Shown here in pieces: positions 49,191-51,709 of a stretch of DNA of 51,709 nt (positions within the stretch are counted from its first letter, which is position 1; each line of letters begins with the position of its first letter). The notes beneath the pieces are model-generated. The model saw only the letters and a program-made list of their open reading frames with translations, was not told the DNA's origin and ran no database searches. Source of the stretch: Opitutaceae bacterium (GTDB taxonomy: Bacteria; Verrucomicrobiota; Verrucomicrobiia; Opitutales; Opitutaceae); the NCBI GenBank assembly GCA_016715765.1, contig JADJZJ010000027.1, positions 1 through 51,709 of the forward strand, in the 5' to 3' direction. The position numbers were made by a program, and so were the translations under genes.

Positions 49191-51182
49191 GTGGCGATTC
49201 TTAACCCAACAACAGTCGCTTCGAGGGCCTGGTATGGCGCCTCGATTGTTGAATTCAGAGATGCGCCACCGGATTCGGTTTTCGGTTTATTGGCGAAAAA
49301 TCCTGAGTTCGATTTGGCTACAACGCAGAAAGAAGCATGGATCGAGCAGATAGCATTTCTGCAGAACAATCTCGAGGGACTGTCAGGCACTCTCTTCTTG
49401 GAGTTCAATATCCCCCGCATGGGCAGCCGGGTTGATACGGTTTTACTAATCGGTCCGGTAGTCTTCATTGTAGAGTTCAAAGTTGGCGAAGCTGCGTTTG
49501 ATCGAGCAGCGGTAGACCAGGTCTGGGACTATGCGCTCGACCTAAAGAATTTCCATGAGGCAAGCCACCATGTATCGCTGGTACCAATCCTGATTGCGAC
49601 CGAGGCAAAAGAATCTGCCCCAATAAAGCTCACTCCTGATAAAGATGGGGTTTACCGACCTCTACAGATTCATCCGGGTGGATTTCGAATCGCGATCGAG
49701 TCTGCTATGAGACTGATTCAGGGAGAAACGCTAGATCAAAGCCATTGGGCGCAAGCGGCCTACAAACCAACCCCAACTATAGTCGAAGCGGCGCGAGCCT
49801 TGTATGCGCATCATGGAGTCCAAGCGATCAAGGCATTTGATGCCGGTAAGAAAAACCTCGGCGATACTTCCCGGCGGATTGAGGAACTGATCGATGAAGC
49901 CAAGACGAGAAGCCGAAAAATCATATGTTTTCTCACAGGTGTACCTGGTGCGGGTAAAACTTTGGTCGGTCTGAATGTAGCGACCCGACATGCAAGGACT
50001 GAAAGCCCAACACATGCGGTACTATTGTCGGGAAATGGTCCGCTTGTTGCCGTGCTCCGTGCAGCCTTATCACGAGATGAGAAGGCACGACAGAAAAAGC
50101 GGGGGCAGAAGCAGAAGAAGGGTAGCGATCCGGTGAAGCAGTTTATTCAGAACGTGCATCATTTCCGAGACGAAGCGCTTAAAAGTGAGGCACCACCCGC
50201 AGATCATGTAGTAGTGTTTGACGAGGCTCAACGCGCTTGGAATCAGACAATGACCGCTGATTTCATGAAGAGAAAGAAAGGCGTCGCCAACTTCACCGAT
50301 TCCGAACCTCAGTTTTTGATACGCTACGTGGATCGGCACAAGGATTGGGCCGTGATTCTCTGCTTGGTCGGTGGCGGACAAGAAATCAATCGGGGCGAGT
50401 CCGGTATCGGAGCATGGCTAGAAGCTGTGAGGACTTCTTTCCCTCAATGGGACATGTATATCTCGTCGCGACTGACTGATAGCGAATACGCCGCTGGGGA
50501 GACTATTGGAGCCGTGCAGGCAATGCGTGGCGTTCATTTTGACGACAATCTGCACCTGGCTGTTTCGATGCGGTCGTTTCGAGCGGAACATGTCTCGGCC
50601 TTCGTGAAAGCACTGCTGGATTGTGAGCGGGAGCAGGCACGTGAGACGTTAACCCGGCTTAAACGCTACCCGATTGCTGTGACTCGGAATCTGACTTTGG
50701 CGAAACAGTGGGTTCGGTCTAAAGCCCGAGGGAGCGAACGTTATGGGCTCGTGGCATCGTCCAAGGCCCAGCGACTCAAGCCGCACGCCATTGATATCCG
50801 GGTAAAGACCGACCCTGTTCACTGGTTTTTGGATGGTAAGAACGATACTCGATCGAGCTATTTTCTTGAGGACGCGGCAACTGAGTTCCAGGTCCAGGGA
50901 TTAGAAGTCGATTGGGCCTGCGTGACTTGGGATGGTGATCTGCGATTTGCGGGATCCGACTGGAGTTATCATGACTTCCGCGGCTCGAAGTGGCAGAATG
51001 TGAAAAATGCCGACAACCGTAGCTACTTGAAGAATGCCTACCGAGTACTTCTGACCCGTGCGCGTCAGGGAATGGTCATCTTCGTGCCGGACGGAGACAA
51101 AACGGACCACACGCGACCGCCAGCCTACTATGATTCGACTTTCCAATATTTGGTCGACGTCGGTTTACCGGAGCTCAAGTAA
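49191..51182 (+). CDS. PD-(D/E)XK-like nuclease fused to DUF2075 (Schlafen-type) helicase
   Basis: A 663-residue protein from GTG 49191. Residues about 45-150 look like a PD-(D/E)XK nuclease: GSRVDTVLLIGPVVFIVEFK gives D then E-x-K, followed by AVDQVWDYA. From about 230 is the DUF2075 helicase: Walker A FLTGVPGAGKTLVGLN, Walker B VVVFDEAQRAWN, later LCLVGGGQEINRGESG and CVTWDGDL, and the C-terminal motif NAYRVLLTRARQGMVIFVP. Such fusions occur in defence islands. It is visibly poorer in GC than the rest of the window and uses different codons, indicating transfer. The Vsr remnant is divergent from it, and an AbrB-like gene follows. Confidence 0.87.
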   Translation: MAILNPTTVASRAWYGASIVEFRDAPPDSVFGLLAKNPEFDLATTQKEAWIEQIAFLQNNLEGLSGTLFLEFNIPRMGSRVDTVLLIGPVVFIVEFKVGEAAFDRAAVDQVWDYALDLKNFHEASHHVSLVPILIATEAKESAPIKLTPDKDGVYRPLQIHPGGFRIAIESAMRLIQGETLDQSHWAQAAYKPTPTIVEAARALYAHHGVQAIKAFDAGKKNLGDTSRRIEELIDEAKTRSRKIICFLTGVPGAGKTLVGLNVATRHARTESPTHAVLLSGNGPLVAVLRAALSRDEKARQKKRGQKQKKGSDPVKQFIQNVHHFRDEALKSEAPPADHVVVFDEAQRAWNQTMTADFMKRKKGVANFTDSEPQFLIRYVDRHKDWAVILCLVGGGQEINRGESGIGAWLEAVRTSFPQWDMYISSRLTDSEYAAGETIGAVQAMRGVHFDDNLHLAVSMRSFRAEHVSAFVKALLDCEREQARETLTRLKRYPIAVTRNLTLAKQWVRSKARGSERYGLVASSKAQRLKPHAIDIRVKTDPVHWFLDGKNDTRSSYFLEDAATEFQVQGLEVDWACVTWDGDLRFAGSDWSYHDFRGSKWQNVKNADNRSYLKNAYRVLLTRARQGMVIFVPDGDKTDHTRPPAYYDSTFQYLVDVGLPELK

Positions 51183-51192
51183 ATCTTAGCCA

Positions 51193-51362
51193 TGCAATCC
51201 GCACCCCGTTACCCAGTGAAATTTTCGACACGAGGGCGGGTGACGATTCCTGCACCGTTGCGGAAAATGTTTGGATTCAAAGGCGGAGCGCGGGTGGCGA
51301 TTGAAGTGACGCCGTCGGGTGCGTTCCTGCTGAAGCCAGTCTCCACGCAAAAGCGTGGTTAA
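51193..51362 (+). pseudogene. AbrB/MazE-type antitoxin-like protein, frameshifted
   Basis: Frame 1 from ATG 51193 gives MQSAPRYPVKFSTRGR and stops at TGA (51241-51243). One base later the rest is intact: VTIPAPLRKMFGFKGGARVA then IEVTPSGAFLLKPVSTQKRG and stop at 51360-51362. A single extra G at 51239-51241 would rebuild the motif FSTRGRVTIPAPLRKMFG, typical of SpoVT/AbrB swapped-hairpin DNA-binding antitoxins (56 residues). It follows the nuclease-helicase gene by 10 bases. A toxin partner is not clearly present downstream. The break may be an assembly error or decay. Confidence 0.65.
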
Positions 51363-51364
51363 TT

Positions 51365-51560
51365 TTACTCAATCCGTCCGAAAGCGCTACCGTCTTCGAT
51401 TGAGATTCTGCCATCAGGCCAGACATCAACTGGAAGAACAAATTCGTCCGTGGTGATTGCGTCCTCATAGTCCCGTTGCCCATCGAGAAACTCTTGGATG
51501 CGCGTGAGCTAATAGTCAGCAATCTCGCGCTGCGCCTCTACATCAGAAACTCCGTTCCCT
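51365..51560 (-). pseudogene. Possible remnant of a small gene
   Basis: Minus-strand reading gives VEAQREIADY, an in-frame TAG at 51509-51511, then LTRIQEFLDGQRDYEDAITT, DEFVLPVDVWPDGRISIEDG and a stop at 51365-51367. The sequence is protein-like (acidic, with a regular DGRISIEDG ending) but has an internal stop and no clear start. It could be a nonsense-mutated small gene paired with the AbrB-like antitoxin. No family is recognised. The remainder of 51363-51709 is AT-rich. Confidence 0.3.
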
Positions 51561-51633
51561 CCGCGGCCTCCTGTAAAACCGCCTTATCTAGTTTTCTCTG
51601 TGCCTTTGAGCTTTGTGCCTTCATGGTAATCAC

Positions 51634-51688
51634 AATAGACAAGTTATTGCCTGTCTATGTCATATTGGACAGTTTTATCTTGTCTATT
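51634..51688. promoter_or_regulatory. AT-rich operator-like repeats
   Basis: AATAGACAAG (51634-51643) is an exact inverted copy of CTTGTCTATT (51679-51688), and a third copy, CCTGTCTATG, lies at 51650-51659. The region is strongly AT-rich compared with the rest of the window and contains TATTATGG-like promoter elements. It probably belongs to a regulated gene beyond the right edge. Confidence 0.4.
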
Positions 51689-51709
51689 ATGGTTTTCTGA
51701 CAGGTTATA

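Noticed and set aside
51277..51522. 81-codon minus-strand frame overlapping the AbrB-like gene
   Set aside because: Low-quality composition, covers the antisense of the antitoxin and lacks any recognisable feature; another frame in the same region looks more protein-like.

Overview
The window looks like chromosome of a high-GC Verrucomicrobiota, most likely the Opitutaceae. This rests on several signs: protein types (PEP-CTERM sorting tail, TIR proteins with a TolB-like region and TPRs, AraC next to PhyH), near absence of Shine-Dalgarno sequences, and many GTAG-headed palindromic repeats. No marker gene fixes the genus. No rRNA, tRNA, CRISPR array or intact transposase was seen.

Left third (1-23.5 kb), mostly housekeeping or metabolic. 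It holds a partial PhyH dioxygenase divergent from an AraC regulator, a sodium/solute symporter with a 52-residue membrane partner, DUF2891 and DUF1304 proteins, a MaoC hydratase, RecD2 helicase, an ORF6N protein, a lysine 6-transaminase-like enzyme and a DUF481 protein. A four-gene exported peptidase block follows (three M16, one M1). Then come an 88-residue orphan with a strong terminator, a pRiA4b ORF-3-like protein and a frameshifted DUF1846 gene.

Centre (23.5-33.7 kb), a signalling or immunity-like island. A SIR2-like-TIR protein overlaps (ATGA) an nSTAND NTPase with TPRs. An M20 amidohydrolase is wedged in next. A TIR-TM-TolB-like-TPR protein follows, divergent from a SLOG protein with two pairs of membrane helices. 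TIR, SIR2, STAND, SLOG and two-TM modules are the parts of nucleotide-signalling conflict systems such as Thoeris. This arrangement is the best candidate here for an undescribed system. Its function is inferred, not shown.

Right third (33.7-47.9 kb). PhoH-family ATPase, a small conserved-looking protein, a frameshifted membrane-anchored coiled-coil protein, a lipoprotein acid phosphatase, a TonB-like protein, a PEP-CTERM protein, a zinc alcohol dehydrogenase, two TPR-type envelope proteins, a lipoprotein, and an HxlR regulator divergent from a methyltransferase.

Right edge (48-51.7 kb), visibly lower in GC. Mobile-mystery-protein-A-like regulator with a palindromic operator, truncated Vsr-like endonuclease, nuclease-helicase (PD-(D/E)XK-like plus DUF2075), frameshifted AbrB/MazE-type antitoxin and AT-rich operator-like repeats. 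This is probably acquired DNA.

Two genome-wide themes stand out. First, REPIN-like elements (5'-GTAG heads in inverted pairs) sit between most genes, and related palindromes have entered coding sequences in frame (recD2 three times, the TIR-TPR gene once). Second, four genes are each broken by a 1-2 base indel, two or three of them in C/G runs, so assembly error should be excluded before calling them pseudogenes.
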